A stretch of DNA of 23,607 nucleotides from an uncultured Erysipelotrichaceae bacterium (GCA_902783405.1 CACZQZ010000011.1:1-23607); one strand, 5' to 3'. Numbered from the stretch's first letter, positions 15,938-22,985 are shown. Notes: generated by a model not told the origin, from the letters alone. A program made the numbers and translations.

Positions 15938-16477
15938 TCATACTAATGATAATTTTTGTAATTGTTTTTTATGTTCTATTTCTTCTTTTTTATAATCAAT
16001 TATAGTTAAAATTTGAGCTATTACCGTCAAGAACATAGATATATATAATAATATGTTGGGAATATTTAATATCGAAACAGAAACACCTAAAATCATAGTA
16101 ATAAATAAAAACCATGTTTTTACTTTTCCAGTCATTTTAGAATGAACATTTTCTCCGCAAAAATATCTTTTTACATTGATAATACTAATAATACCTTCTA
16201 ACGCTAATGGAATAATAAAAATAATTCCTGAAAAGTGCATAACAAATAAACTAGACGTTAAAACAAAAAGCTTATCGGATATCGCATCTAATTTTGCTCC
16301 TAATACCGTTTGTGCATCTAAACTTCTAGCTAAAAGTCCATCTAGACAATCTGTTAAAGCACTTATAACCGTTAAAACAATCATAAGAGTATAATTTTCA
16401 AATAAAAAAGAAATTATAATTGGTATAGTTAATATAATTCTAAGTGAAGTAATTATATTTGGAATATGTCTTTTCAC
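15938..16477 (-). CDS. pgsA: CDP-diacylglycerol--glycerol-3-phosphate 3-phosphatidyltransferase
   Basis: A 179-aa integral membrane enzyme that makes phosphatidylglycerophosphate from CDP-diacylglycerol and glycerol-3-phosphate, the committed step to phosphatidylglycerol. The CDP-alcohol phosphotransferase signature D-x2-D-G-x2-A-R-x8-G-x3-D-x3-D is complete at residues 43-68 (Asp43, Asp46, Asp64, Asp68). About five to six hydrophobic helices follow the family pattern. The start codon is GTG (16475-16477) with AAGGAGG 6 nt before it. The product could in principle be another CDP-alcohol transferase, but the size and the N-terminus RHIPNIITSLRI are typical of PgsA. It follows tdk by 17 nt. Its product lipid links to the lipoteichoic acid cycle of dagK elsewhere in the window. 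Confidence 0.88.
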   Translation of the reverse strand: MKRHIPNIITSLRIILTIPIIISFLFENYTLMIVLTVISALTDCLDGLLARSLDAQTVLGAKLDAISDKLFVLTSSLFVMHFSGIIFIIPLALEGIISIINVKRYFCGENVHSKMTGKVKTWFLFITMILGVSVSILNIPNILLYISMFLTVIAQILTIIDYKKEEIEHKKQLQKLSLV

Positions 16478-16494
16478 AGAGCGCCTCCTTTTAA

Positions 16495-17085
16495 CTAAAA
16501 TGATTGTTTTGTTTTTTTCAGAACTTTTTTAATATAACAATCGGCACATAAAGGAACATATGTAATATCTTTTGTTCCATCAATAACATTTTGCTCTCCT
16601 GTTAAAGTAAATTTTTCATGAACCTTTCTTGCATTAAAGCGAGCTGTTTTTCCGCAACTACAAATGGTCACTAATTCTGTTATCTCGTCAGAAAGTTCTA
16701 ACATTCTCTTACTTCCCTCAAACAAATTAGTTTTAAAGTCACCTTTAAGACCATAACCAATCACCGGAATATCAAATACATGGGCAATATACCATAGTTC
16801 ATCGATTTGACTCTCTTTTAAAAACTGAACTTCATCTACTAAAATAGCATTACAGTTTTGAATTTGCTTTTTATATCTCATTAAACTTTCATTTTCATCA
16901 AGAAGGATATCTACTTTTCTTTGAAGACCAATTCTAGAAACTAAAGTATCTTCTCCTTTGGTATCTATTTTTGATTTTATCACTAATACCTTACGATTAT
17001 TCTCTTCATAATTATATGCGACTTGCATAAGCAAAGTACTTTTCCCAGAATTCATTGCACCATATCTGAAATATAATTTTGCCAT
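16495..17085 (-). CDS. tdk: Thymidine kinase
   Basis: A 196-aa type II thymidine kinase, phosphorylating thymidine to dTMP for salvage. The P-loop GAMNSGKST is at 9-17, the catalytic Glu85 in VDEVQF, the lasso-region sequence ends in TYVPLC, and the structural zinc is held by Cys142, Cys144, Cys180 and Cys183 (CSCG and CADC). The length is normal. The ribosome site is a GAGGG set 10 nt before the ATG, wider than its neighbours, and two extra ATG codons lie between it and the start, directly followed by TAG. It heads a two-gene unit with pgsA, from a near-consensus promoter. Confidence 0.95.
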   Translation of the reverse strand: MAKLYFRYGAMNSGKSTLLMQVAYNYEENNRKVLVIKSKIDTKGEDTLVSRIGLQRKVDILLDENESLMRYKKQIQNCNAILVDEVQFLKESQIDELWYIAHVFDIPVIGYGLKGDFKTNLFEGSKRMLELSDEITELVTICSCGKTARFNARKVHEKFTLTGEQNVIDGTKDITYVPLCADCYIKKVLKKTKQSF

Positions 17086-17109
17086 ACTACATCATCCCTC
17101 TACTATAAA

Positions 17110-17138
17110 ATTGTAAATGAAAGTCATGCAAATGTCAA
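17110..17138 (-). promoter_or_regulatory. tdk-pgsA promoter inside the yqeY terminator
   Basis: The minus strand has TTGACA (17133-17138), a 17-nt spacer, then TACAAT (17110-17115). The -35 hexamer is in the loop of the hairpin at 17122-17151, and the spacer is its descending arm. Confidence 0.8.
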
Positions 17139-17151
17139 CCATTGCATGACT
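17122..17151 (-). terminator. Hairpin after yqeY
   Basis: A 10-bp perfect stem AGTCATGCAA/TTGCATGACT with a 10-nt loop begins 6 nt after the yqeY stop. The following minus-strand sequence (TTCATTTAC) is only a weak U tract, so termination may be incomplete. Confidence 0.6.
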
Positions 17152-17156
17152 CTTGT

Positions 17157-17588
17157 TTACATCATTTCTTTCACAAGTTTACTTACTAAAGACATATCTG
17201 CTTTTCCCCTTAAAGATGAAAGTTCTTTCATTACTTTTCCCATATCTTTAGAGCTTGTTGGCTTAACCATATCAATTACTTTTTCTACTTCTTTTTTTAT
17301 TTCTTCTTCTGTTAATTGTTTTGGCAAATATTTTTCTAATAAATTAATTTCGCTTTGTGTTTTCTCTATTAAGTCTGTTCTATTTGCTTTTTCAAATTCT
17401 GCAATAGAATCTTTTCTAGTCTTAATTTGCTTTGAAATAACCATTAAAACTTCAGAATCATTTAACTCTCTTTTAACATTAATTTCTTCTAACATCATAG
17501 CGCCTTTTACCATTCGTAAAACAGATAATAATTCTTTATCCTTTTCTTTCATTGCTTTTACTAGATCATCTAATATTCTTTGTCTCAT
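17157..17588 (-). CDS. yqeY: YqeY/GatB-related protein
   Basis: A 143-aa protein of the GatB_Yqey family, a helical domain also found at the C-terminus of the Asp/Glu-tRNA amidotransferase subunit GatB, where it contacts tRNA. Visible family features are the N-terminal helix MRQRILDDLVKAMKEKD, the central LLEKYLPKQLTEEEI and the C-terminal MGKVMKELSSLRGKADMSLVSKLVKE. The role of the stand-alone protein is not well defined; tRNA or ribosome binding is an inference from the family and from its constant position next to rpsU. The ribosome site is AAGGAGAG. The gene follows rpsU by 27 nt. Confidence 0.92.
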   Translation of the reverse strand: MRQRILDDLVKAMKEKDKELLSVLRMVKGAMMLEEINVKRELNDSEVLMVISKQIKTRKDSIAEFEKANRTDLIEKTQSEINLLEKYLPKQLTEEEIKKEVEKVIDMVKPTSSKDMGKVMKELSSLRGKADMSLVSKLVKEMM

Positions 17589-17615
17589 ATTTTCTCTCCT
17601 TACAAGAAAAGAGCC

Positions 17616-17819
17616 TTAACTAGCTCTATTATTCATTCTTTCTCTTCTACGGCTATTTTTAATACCTTCTTTTTTAGCCGCTCTTCTTCTTTCTCCAGGT
17701 TTCATATATCCATCTTGTTTACTTCTAAGTTTCTTCCAAGAACCATCTTTAATATTTTTTAGTTTTACTGTACGAAGTGCACCATCTACGTTACCATCTT
17801 TTACAACAACTTTATTCAT
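17616..17819 (-). CDS. rpsU: 30S ribosomal protein bS21
   Basis: A 67-aa, strongly basic protein of the small ribosomal subunit, near the anti-Shine-Dalgarno end of 16S rRNA. The family pattern is present: a VVVKDGNVDGALR start, a Lys-rich middle and the RRRAAKKEG...RRRERM tail. It has a strong AAGGAGGTG ribosome site and a TATAAT promoter, and it leads yqeY as in many Firmicutes. Confidence 0.96.
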   Translation of the reverse strand: MNKVVVKDGNVDGALRTVKLKNIKDGSWKKLRSKQDGYMKPGERRRAAKKEGIKNSRRRERMNNRAS

Positions 17820-17851
17820 TATTATTACACCTCCTTCATAAAACTACAAGT

Positions 17852-17880
17852 ATTATATCACTGTTTTTTAAGGGGAGCAA
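17852..17880 (-). promoter_or_regulatory. rpsU-yqeY promoter
   Basis: The minus strand has TTGCTC (17875-17880), a 17-nt spacer, then TATAAT (17852-17857), giving a leader of about 25 nt. The -10 is perfect and the -35 is weak. Confidence 0.7.
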
Positions 17881-17892
17881 CAAAAAATGTAT

Positions 17893-17923
17893 AAAAAAAA
17901 GAGAAAATTTGTTATTTTCTCTT
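17893..17923 (-). terminator. Terminator of the bacteriocin-like operon
   Basis: A minus-strand stem of about 10 bp (AGAGAAAAT/ATTTTCTCT plus a flanking A-T pair) with loop AACAA is followed by a run of T. Its first arm overlaps the TAA stop of the 53-aa peptide gene (17922-17924). Confidence 0.85.
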
Positions 17924-18083
17924 ATATAGAACATACTCTTCCACTTATAATTCTCCTAGCTGCGCTTCCTACATTTCGCCCCATTTCTAAAAATAAACTT
18001 GCTGCGCGAACTAAGGCATTAAATAATGTACTATTCCAACTAACGGAACCACCATAAATGGATAATAGTTCATCTTTTTTCAT
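17922..18083 (-). CDS. Double-glycine-leader bacteriocin-like peptide A (53 aa)
   Basis: A short gene with the leader MKKDELLSIYGG, which has the hydrophobic spacing and terminal Gly-Gly cut by C39 peptidase transporters. The predicted mature peptide has 41 residues, starts SVSWNSTLFN, is amphipathic, carries five Arg against one Glu, includes a GxxxG motif (GRNVG) and ends GRVCSI with its only Cys. A full ribosome site AAGGAGG lies upstream (about 10 nt to the ATG, or 7 nt to the TTG codon directly before it). It is the last gene of the operon, 15 nt after peptide B, with a terminator across its stop. Export by the adjacent transporter and antibacterial or signalling activity are inferred from the leader and context. 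Confidence 0.82.
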   Translation of the reverse strand: MKKDELLSIYGGSVSWNSTLFNALVRAASLFLEMGRNVGSAARRIISGRVCSI

Positions 18084-18098
18084 CAACTTATAACCTCC

Positions 18099-18233
18099 TT
18101 AACGACAATTCAATGGTCTAAAGTATCCATCTATAATTCCAATAATAAATACAACCCCTGCAGATAACGCGGCCCAAAAGCCAGTTTTTACTCCTCCATA
18201 AATTCCTAACAATTCTTGTTTTTCAAGTAACAT
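18099..18233 (-). CDS. Double-glycine-leader bacteriocin-like peptide B (44 aa)
   Basis: A short gene whose leader MLLEKQELLGIYGG matches that of peptide A (ELLxIYGG). The predicted mature peptide has 30 residues and is mostly one hydrophobic helix (FWAALSAGVVFIIGIIDG) with a GxxxG motif (GIIDG), ending DGYFRPLNCR with a single Cys. Its ribosome site, AAAGGAGAAG, is well placed. It lies 49 nt after the transporter and 15 nt before peptide A. The pair of one cationic and one hydrophobic peptide, each with GxxxG, resembles class IIb two-peptide bacteriocins. I do not recognise either sequence as a described bacteriocin. Confidence 0.82.
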   Translation of the reverse strand: MLLEKQELLGIYGGVKTGFWAALSAGVVFIIGIIDGYFRPLNCR

Positions 18234-18282
18234 AACTTCTCCTTTCTACATAAAAATCCAAAAAAGTAAGCGACTTAAAATT

Positions 18283-20343
18283 CTAATAAATCTCAATATT
18301 TCCCTCCTTTACATTAACAATCTGATCAAACAAATCTCTATTTTTATCTCGATGAGATATAACTAAGATTGTTTTATCTTTATACTCTTCAAATATATTT
18401 TGAAGAATTTTTCTTTCAGTTTCTTCATCAATTTGATTTAATCCTTCATCGATTAAAAGAATACTGAATTTTAAAAGTAAGGTTCTAGAAAGCATTAGTT
18501 TTTGCCTTTCTCCACCAGATAAATTAAAGCCATTTTCTTCTAGCGGATAAAAATAACCTAACTCATTTTGATTGATAACACTACACGCCATAGATTTCTC
18601 ACTAGCATTTATTATTTTTTTAGGATTTTTCTTTTCAAAAAAGGAAAGATTATTATATATCGTATCTGAAAATAAGTTTTCTGTTTGTGAAAGTAAAACA
18701 ATTTGATGATTTAAAGTATTTGTTTTATAATCATTAATATCGATATGATCTATAAAAATCATACCTCTAGGTACTTTATAGTATCCCATAAGTAAATAAA
18801 ATAAAGTACTTTTCCCAGAACCACTTTTTCCTATAATCATAATTTTTTGTTTTGCTTTTATATTAAGATTAACATTTTCCAATATATTTGTATGATCATC
18901 ATATGAAAATGTTAAATTTTGAAATGTGATGTTTCCATCAATTTCTTTTTCAACAAAACCTGATTGTTTTTTTTCATAAAACAAGTTTATGATTCTTTGA
19001 AAAGAATCATTACTTTCTTTTATATTAATCATATGTTCCATAAATTTATAAATTGGGTCTAAAAAAATAGGTAATAAAAATTCAAGTGTAAATAAAGTAC
19101 TTATGGATAATTTTTTTTCTATAATCATCAAGACTCCAAAATATAAAAGAATTAAATGAGATACTTGTTCTATAAAAGATTTTGTTAATTCTATTTTTTG
19201 AACCATAGACTGATACTCATATTTCTCTTTTTGATACTCTTCAAAAACACGATCAAATTGCTTTTGAATTTCCTTTTCTTTGTGCGATCCTTTAATCGTT
19301 TCATAGTTTTCAAAACTTTCATATGTAAATGCTACAAATCTTTCTCTTGATTCTTTATACTTTTTTATTTTTCTTCTTAATTCGGGCATATGAATTGTGG
19401 AAATAAATATAGTAATAAACATAAAAATAATAGCATATAAGGTGATATTCTTATTCATAAAGATTAAGACAAAGAAAGAGCATATACTTAAAAGGATTGA
19501 TAAACTATCTTCTATAAAGATCTCTGTAATAACATTTTTTAAAAGAGGTATATCAGAAAATCTGTTCATAATTTCCCCAACTGTTTTATTATGATAATAG
19601 GAAAAGGGAAGTGAAATAATTCTATGGAAAACTTCTTTTGTTAAACTTGTATCAATCACTCGGTCTAAATGAATTATTTTTCTATTTCTAATAAAAAGAA
19701 ATATCGTTTTTAAAACATGAACCATTAAAAATACAGACAAAAAAATGGTAATCAAAAATTTTTGTTTTTTCTTCACTCCGTATAAGAAAAGTTGTACCGA
19801 AAAAGATGTAGAAATAATAAGAAAAATCGTAATTAATGAATAAAACAAAATCCTAATAAGCATATGATGATAAATTTTAAGATAAGACAAAATCCAAGAA
19901 AACATATTTTGTATTTTTTCTTCTTTCGGTAAAACTCGAACGGGTTTAAAGATAAGAACTGTTTCATTAAACATTTCTGTAAAATCATCTAATTTTATTT
20001 TTTGAATTCCAATAGCGGGATCTCCAACAATAACATCTTTTTTTCGAATTTCATATAAAACCATATAATGAAAAAAATTCTGTTTTGTTGTTACATGAAC
20101 AATACATGGTAGCATAGAAGGCTTCATTTTATTTAAATTCAAATGACATCCTTTTCCTTTTAATCCAATCATTTCTCCAGCTTGAATCAAATGAAAAGCA
20201 CTAATTCCTTTTTTAGAGATCTTACACATTTCTTCTAAGGTATCAAAATTCACATTTCCACCATAATACTTGATAATCATAAGTAAAGAAGCAACTCCAC
20301 AATCTTTTAAACTTCTTTGTTTAACAAAAGGATATTTTTTCAA
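18283..20343 (-). CDS. Peptidase-containing ABC transporter (C39), bacteriocin processing and export
   Basis: A 686-aa protein that cuts leaders after Gly-Gly and exports the peptide. From the chosen start the N-terminal C39 peptidase has Cys15 (LKDCGVAS), His92 (NFFHYMVLYE) and Asp108 (VGDPA). The membrane domain of about six helices follows. The ATPase domain has Walker A GKSGSGKS (505-512), the signature LSGGERQK (about 608), Walker B ILLIDEG (about 628) and the H-loop HRDKN (664). The D-loop region reads EGLNQID where EATSALD is usual. The frame is open to an ATG at 20370 with no ribosome site; GGGAGGTG lies 8 nt before the TTG at 20341-20343, which gives the family's typical start MKKYPFVKQR. 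Two leader peptides follow. No HlyD-type accessory gene is nearby. Confidence 0.93.
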   Translation of the reverse strand: MKKYPFVKQRSLKDCGVASLLMIIKYYGGNVNFDTLEEMCKISKKGISAFHLIQAGEMIGLKGKGCHLNLNKMKPSMLPCIVHVTTKQNFFHYMVLYEIRKKDVIVGDPAIGIQKIKLDDFTEMFNETVLIFKPVRVLPKEEKIQNMFSWILSYLKIYHHMLIRILFYSLITIFLIISTSFSVQLFLYGVKKKQKFLITIFLSVFLMVHVLKTIFLFIRNRKIIHLDRVIDTSLTKEVFHRIISLPFSYYHNKTVGEIMNRFSDIPLLKNVITEIFIEDSLSILLSICSFFVLIFMNKNITLYAIIFMFITIFISTIHMPELRRKIKKYKESRERFVAFTYESFENYETIKGSHKEKEIQKQFDRVFEEYQKEKYEYQSMVQKIELTKSFIEQVSHLILLYFGVLMIIEKKLSISTLFTLEFLLPIFLDPIYKFMEHMINIKESNDSFQRIINLFYEKKQSGFVEKEIDGNITFQNLTFSYDDHTNILENVNLNIKAKQKIMIIGKSGSGKSTLFYLLMGYYKVPRGMIFIDHIDINDYKTNTLNHQIVLLSQTENLFSDTIYNNLSFFEKKNPKKIINASEKSMACSVINQNELGYFYPLEENGFNLSGGERQKLMLSRTLLLKFSILLIDEGLNQIDEETERKILQNIFEEYKDKTILVISHRDKNRDLFDQIVNVKEGNIEIY

Positions 20344-20406
20344 TTTTTTCACCTCCCTCATAAATAACATACGAGGTAAATGGCAAAATTTCTTTTTTTT
20401 TTACAC

Positions 20407-20434
20407 AAAAAAAGAAAAAAATTTATTTTTTCTT
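20407..20434 (-). terminator. Possible weak terminator after rsmD
   Basis: The minus strand has AAGAAAAAA, a 5-nt loop containing the rsmD stop, TTTTTTCTT, then more T. The stem is nearly all A-U, so read-through into the transporter gene is likely. I find no clear promoter between rsmD and the transporter (20344-20422). Confidence 0.4.
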
Positions 20435-20956
20435 GTAAATTGTTATCATTTTTGTTCCATATTTTCTTTCTTTCCAAATAATTAAATCTGATAGTTCTAA
20501 TTTTATATTTTCATATTCACAGACAATAATCCCATCTTCCTCAAGTAAGTTATTTTCTAAAATAAGTGAAACCGCTTTTTCAAGTAAGTTAGCCTTATAT
20601 GGTGGATCTAAAAAAATAATACCATATTTTTGTGTCTGATTTTTTAGAAAATTCATATAATCAGATATTACAAGTTCATATTTTTCAGTTATATTAAGTT
20701 CTTTTATATTTTGCTTAACTATTTGTATTGCCTTTTTATTTTTATCAACAAAAGTTACAAAAGAAGCGCCATTACTAAAAGATTCTAACCCAAGGTTCCC
20801 TGATCCTGTAAATAAATCCAAAACTTTACTTTCCTTTAATTTGCTTTGAATCATGGCAAATAAAGATTCTTTTACGCGGTCCATGGTTGGTCTAGTACCC
20901 TCTATATCAAATCCTTTTATTTTTTTTCCTTTATATTTTCCACTGATTATTTTCAT
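20423..20956 (-). CDS. rsmD: 16S rRNA (guanine(966)-N(2))-methyltransferase
   Basis: A 177-aa SAM-dependent methyltransferase that methylates G966 of 16S rRNA. Features: the N-terminal KIISGKYKGKKI, RPTMDRVKESLF (22-33), the SAM loop LDLFTGSGNLGLE (46-58), VDKN at the end of strand 2, and the catalytic DPPY at 117-120. The start has GGTGG just upstream. It follows ylbE by 9 nt. In B. subtilis the order is ylbD-ylbE-ylbF-ylbG-rsmD(ylbH)-coaD; here ylbF, ylbG and coaD are missing from the run. Confidence 0.93.
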   Translation of the reverse strand: MKIISGKYKGKKIKGFDIEGTRPTMDRVKESLFAMIQSKLKESKVLDLFTGSGNLGLESFSNGASFVTFVDKNKKAIQIVKQNIKELNITEKYELVISDYMNFLKNQTQKYGIIFLDPPYKANLLEKAVSLILENNLLEEDGIIVCEYENIKLELSDLIIWKERKYGTKMITIYKKK

Positions 20957-20965
20957 ATTCCACCA

Positions 20966-21187
20966 CTACTTTAATGTTTTTAAAATGGTAGATACCATAT
21001 CCATAGTATTCATCATTTTTTCTAATCTATCTTCCATTCTAAGTTTATATGTTTTTTTCATTTCTTCTTCAAAATGTTTAAATTCATTTGGATTTCTATT
21101 TAATATCTTATACCAATAGGAATGTTCTCTTAAAAAATTGGTATAATTAGGATTACTTCTTATTTTAAATTGTAAATCTAGTTTCAT
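20966..21187 (-). CDS. ylbE: YlbE-like protein
   Basis: A 73-aa protein with the YlbE family pattern: RSNPNYTNFLREHSYWYKILNRNP, then an acidic/basic helix, ending in a Met-rich helix (MMNTMDMVSTIL). Its function is unknown. Its start overlaps the ylbD stop by one base (TAATG), so translation is coupled, and rsmD follows after 9 nt. Confidence 0.85.
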   Translation of the reverse strand: MKLDLQFKIRSNPNYTNFLREHSYWYKILNRNPNEFKHFEEEMKKTYKLRMEDRLEKMMNTMDMVSTILKTLK

Positions 21188-21528
21188 TAATCTTCAAAAT
21201 GTTTATAAAGAGGTCTTGGTTGATATTCACTTTGAGTTGCTGTTTCTGCACTTTTTGTAGACAATTCTCCAAGCAATCCAAGAACTCTTTGAAGGCTTTG
21301 TGCCCCGTTTTGAATACTATCTAAATCGATATTTTTTAAAAAATCAAAACTTGTATTTACCTCTTTTTTTTCTTGAATTTTTAGATAATCATCCCAAACA
21401 GAGTTATTTTCTCCATATAAATCAAACATTTCATAAAATTTTTGCCAAGTCATTTCTCCTTTTTTAACAAAAGTTAAAAGTCTAGGATTTTTTTTAACAA
21501 ATTCTTTAAATTCCTCTTTTTTATCCAT
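21187..21528 (-). CDS. ylbD: YlbD-like protein (annotated as a coat protein in Bacillus)
   Basis: A 113-aa protein. The N-terminus (EEFKEFVKKNPRLLTFVKKGEMTWQKFYEMFDLYGE) is the conserved block of the YlbD family; the middle contains a helix (DSIQNGAQSLQRVLGLLGEL) and the C-terminus is YQPRPLYKHFED. A longer reading from a GTG at 21537 is possible, but AGGTG lies 6 nt before the ATG at 21526-21528. The coat-protein label comes from spore formers; nothing here shows that this organism sporulates, and the pairing with ylbE and rsmD is the stronger evidence. It lies 44 nt behind obgE with no terminator between. Confidence 0.82.
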   Translation of the reverse strand: MDKKEEFKEFVKKNPRLLTFVKKGEMTWQKFYEMFDLYGENNSVWDDYLKIQEKKEVNTSFDFLKNIDLDSIQNGAQSLQRVLGLLGELSTKSAETATQSEYQPRPLYKHFED

Positions 21529-21572
21529 GACTATCACCTAATGTATTGTATGCAAATTTACATAAAATTTTA

Positions 21573-22844
21573 CTATTCTTTGTATTCAAATTCAAAATCT
21601 AATATTTGAATAGTATCTCCTTCTTCTACTCCTCTTTTTCTTAGTTCTTCATCGATTCCCATTCTTTTAAGTTTATGAGCAAAGCGAAGAGCGGATTCGT
21701 CTGATGAAAATTTAGTCATGCGAAGCAACTTTTCTACTTTATCTCCTCTAATGATCCATTTATGATTTTGTTTTTCAATTGTAAATGGTTTTTCTGTTTT
21801 AAATTGATATAATATGTGACTTTCAAATTTTTCTTCTTCGTAAAGAGGTTTTTTAGGAAGTGTATCTAACATATCCGCAACTTTGATTAAAACTTTATCA
21901 ATTCCTTCTTCTAGTAATGCACTAATTTCATAAATTTCAGAATTTACTTTTTCTTTAAATTTAATTAAATTTTCTTTCGCACCTTCTAAATCCATTTTGT
22001 TTGCTACAATAATTTCAGGTTTTTCAAGTATTTTAGGGTTAAAGTTTTCTAGTTCTTTTCGAATAGTTACATAGTCTTCATATGGATTTCTTCCTTCATA
22101 TCCACTCATATCAATAATATGGAGAATAACTCTTGTCCTTTCTATATGTTTTAAGAATTGATCTCCAAGGCCTTCTCCTTTAGATGCACCTTCAATAAGT
22201 CCTGGAAGATCTGCTAAAACAAAAGTTCTTTCATCTTTGGTTTTCACCACACCTAAATTTGGTTTTAAAGTTGTAAAATGATAAGCCGCGATTTTAGGCT
22301 TTGCCTTGGATACTTTAGAAATAAAAGTAGATTTCCCAACACTTGGCATACCAACAAGTCCTACATCAGCAAGTAATTTAAGTTCTAATTTAACATGACG
22401 TACCTCTCCAGGTTCTCCGTTTTCTGCAAAACTAGGTGCTGGATTTGAGTGCGTTGCAAAAGCCATATTTCCTCTTCCACCACGGCCTCCAGTTGCTACT
22501 ATAACTTCGTCATCTTTTCCTGTTAAATCGGCAATTATAAAACCAGTATCCGTATCTGTAATAATGGTTCCTTCTGGCACTCTAATTACCACATTTTCAG
22601 CATTCTTTCCATGCATTCCTTTTCCAAGTCCATTGGCTCCTTTTTCACCTTTAATTACTTTTTTATATCTTAAATCTAACAACGTATTTAAACCTTCATC
22701 TACTTTAACAATAATGTCAGACCCTTTTCCACCATTTCCTCCAAAAGGTCCTCCCATTTCAACGTATTTTTCACGGCGAAATGCCATACAACCATTTCCA
22801 CCATCACCAGCTCTTAACTCTAACTCTACTTCATCTACAAACAT
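21573..22844 (-). CDS. obgE: GTPase ObgE/CgtA
   Basis: A 423-aa GTPase acting in 50S ribosome assembly and stress responses. Features: an N-terminal glycine-rich Obg fold (DGGNGCMAFRREKYVEMGGP, GGNGGKGSD; residues 1-155), a G domain with G1 GMPSVGKS (165-172), G3 DLPGLIEGA (about 212) and G4 NKMDL (about 282), and a C-terminal OCT domain (from about 345) that ends acidic. The frame opens at 22850, but GAAGGG touches that ATG directly; the ATG at 22842-22844 has it 6 nt away and gives the family's usual MFVD start. Two promoters are visible upstream. It probably leads ylbD-ylbE-rsmD. Confidence 0.96.
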   Translation of the reverse strand: MFVDEVELELRAGDGGNGCMAFRREKYVEMGGPFGGNGGKGSDIIVKVDEGLNTLLDLRYKKVIKGEKGANGLGKGMHGKNAENVVIRVPEGTIITDTDTGFIIADLTGKDDEVIVATGGRGGRGNMAFATHSNPAPSFAENGEPGEVRHVKLELKLLADVGLVGMPSVGKSTFISKVSKAKPKIAAYHFTTLKPNLGVVKTKDERTFVLADLPGLIEGASKGEGLGDQFLKHIERTRVILHIIDMSGYEGRNPYEDYVTIRKELENFNPKILEKPEIIVANKMDLEGAKENLIKFKEKVNSEIYEISALLEEGIDKVLIKVADMLDTLPKKPLYEEEKFESHILYQFKTEKPFTIEKQNHKWIIRGDKVEKLLRMTKFSSDESALRFAHKLKRMGIDEELRKRGVEEGDTIQILDFEFEYKE

Positions 22845-22867
22845 GTGCATCCCTTCTTTCTTTGGTT

Positions 22868-22896
22868 ATTATACATATTTTTTTGACAAAAGAAAA
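22868..22896 (-). promoter_or_regulatory. Proximal obgE promoter
   Basis: The minus strand has TATAAT at 22868-22873 with a poor -35 (TTTTCT, 22891-22896) at 17 bp. The start of transcription would be about 17 nt before the obgE ATG. Confidence 0.5.
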
Positions 22897-22926
22897 GTTT
22901 AAATTGTATAGATATACTTTTCTTTT
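22888..22926. repeat. 11-bp inverted repeat between the two obgE promoters
   Basis: AAAAGAAAAGT (22888-22898) and ACTTTTCTTTT (22916-22926) are perfect reverse complements separated by 17 nt. The left arm covers the -35 region of the proximal promoter. It could be an operator or a hairpin in the longer transcript. Confidence 0.55.
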
Positions 22927-22929
22927 ACT

Positions 22930-22959
22930 ATTATATCTTTAAAAATATTCATTGGTCAA
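22930..22959 (-). promoter_or_regulatory. Distal obgE promoter
   Basis: The minus strand has TTGACC (22954-22959), an 18-nt spacer, then TATAAT (22930-22935). It is a better match than the proximal promoter and would give a leader of about 80 nt containing the inverted repeat. Confidence 0.6.
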
Positions 22960-22985
22960 TTTTTTCTTAAATTTTACATTTTCTC

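Noticed and set aside
17146..17619. 157-codon open frame on the plus strand opposite yqeY
   Set aside because: It mirrors the codon structure of yqeY, whose family assignment is clear, has no ribosome site and reads as a Ser/Phe/Ile-rich shadow.
22564..22902. 112-codon plus-strand frame opposite the Obg domain
   Set aside because: Pro/Ser/Phe-rich translation is the expected antisense of the glycine-rich obgE start, and the frame runs through the obgE promoter.
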